The translations under genes and the position numbers were made by a program. Shown in pieces: positions 63,839 to 64,000 of a stretch of DNA of 64,000 nt (position 1 is its first letter; each line of letters opens with the position of its first letter). This DNA is from Phycisphaerae bacterium (lineage in GTDB: Bacteria > Chloroflexota > Anaerolineae > 4572-78 > J111): the NCBI GenBank assembly GCA_028285035.1, contig JANQQF010000120.1, forward strand, positions 223,072 through 287,071, written 5' to 3'. The notes beneath the pieces are model-generated. The model searched no databases. It worked only from the letters and a program-made list of their open reading frames with translations, and had not been told where the DNA came from.

Positions 63839-64000
63839 GTGAAGACGACTCAAAAAGAGGCAGTCTACAGATGGACACAGATAGACACAGATAATAAATT
63901 TAAGGCTCAATATGGGTTTCAAGGAGGTGAGTTGAAAAAGGAGGAAAAAAGGATAAGCTGAACAAAAAAACAAAGAAAGTAAAGAGATGCTAAATATCCA

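Overview
The window looks like a chromosomal piece of a Chloroflexota-type bacterium. This is inference: no rRNA or marker phylogeny is available. It rests on moderate GC with AT-rich intergenic spacers, many GAF/CACHE histidine kinases and stand-alone receiver domains, LysM-CAP and PPC surface proteins with Thr/Pro linkers, an F420-type LLM oxidoreductase, MEMO-like and Trypco1-like proteins, and a fused NuoE-NuoF subunit. There is no sign of phage, IS elements or CRISPR.

Layout. 1-7.2 kb: a signalling island with a GAF histidine kinase (cut by the window edge), a threonine-synthase-like enzyme fused to two receiver domains, a receiver-kinase hybrid and a lone receiver. 7.6-12.2 kb: a repeat-rich acidic membrane protein, a Trypco1-like protein and an SLC13 permease with RCK_C domains. 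12.26 kb: tRNA-Cys, then two GT4 glycosyltransferases. 14.8-19.5 kb: a winged-helix-like unknown, then an operon of NuoEF fusion, HoxU/NuoG-N-like subunit, DinB/ClbS-like protein and a CMD/AhpD-type peroxidase-related enzyme. The last gene has an in-frame UGA exactly at the second position of its CxxC motif. 19.6-21.9 kb: GNAT, arginase-family protein, LysE exporter. 22.0-26.4 kb: a T-box controlled alaX-ileS operon. 26.5 kb: tRNA-Sec (selC) with its own promoter. 27-32.2 kb: a second signalling block with a PPC lipoprotein. 32.5-39 kb: rluE, cupin and MEMO genes, an HxlR regulator with face-to-face promoters, duplicated membrane proteins, an MFS transporter, and a soluble transhydrogenase with a relic of pntA. 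39.2-46.8 kb: methyltransferases, a macro-domain protein, a response regulator/solute-binding lipoprotein/kinase operon, and a LysM-CAP protein. 47.9-52.5 kb: an FHA, FHA-flavoprotein, membrane protein and Ser/Thr kinase cluster. 52.7-64 kb: LLM oxidoreductase, a beta-helix surface protein, a kinase and receiver, a double GNAT, an MFS transporter and a sarcosine-oxidase-like flavoenzyme.

The most striking result is a pair of independent signals for selenocysteine. The CMD gene at 18885-19475 encodes Cys-His-Tyr-UGA, followed by a SECIS-like stem-loop 20-24 nt downstream. A complete tRNA-Sec gene with anticodon UCA lies 7 kb away. Other points of interest are the ThrC-like-REC-REC fusion, the FHA-flavoprotein fusion beside a Ser/Thr kinase with a Gly/Asn/Arg tail, an Ile-type T-box driving alaX-ileS, symmetric overlapping HxlR promoters, and a diverged noncoding element present in two inverted copies 27 kb apart.
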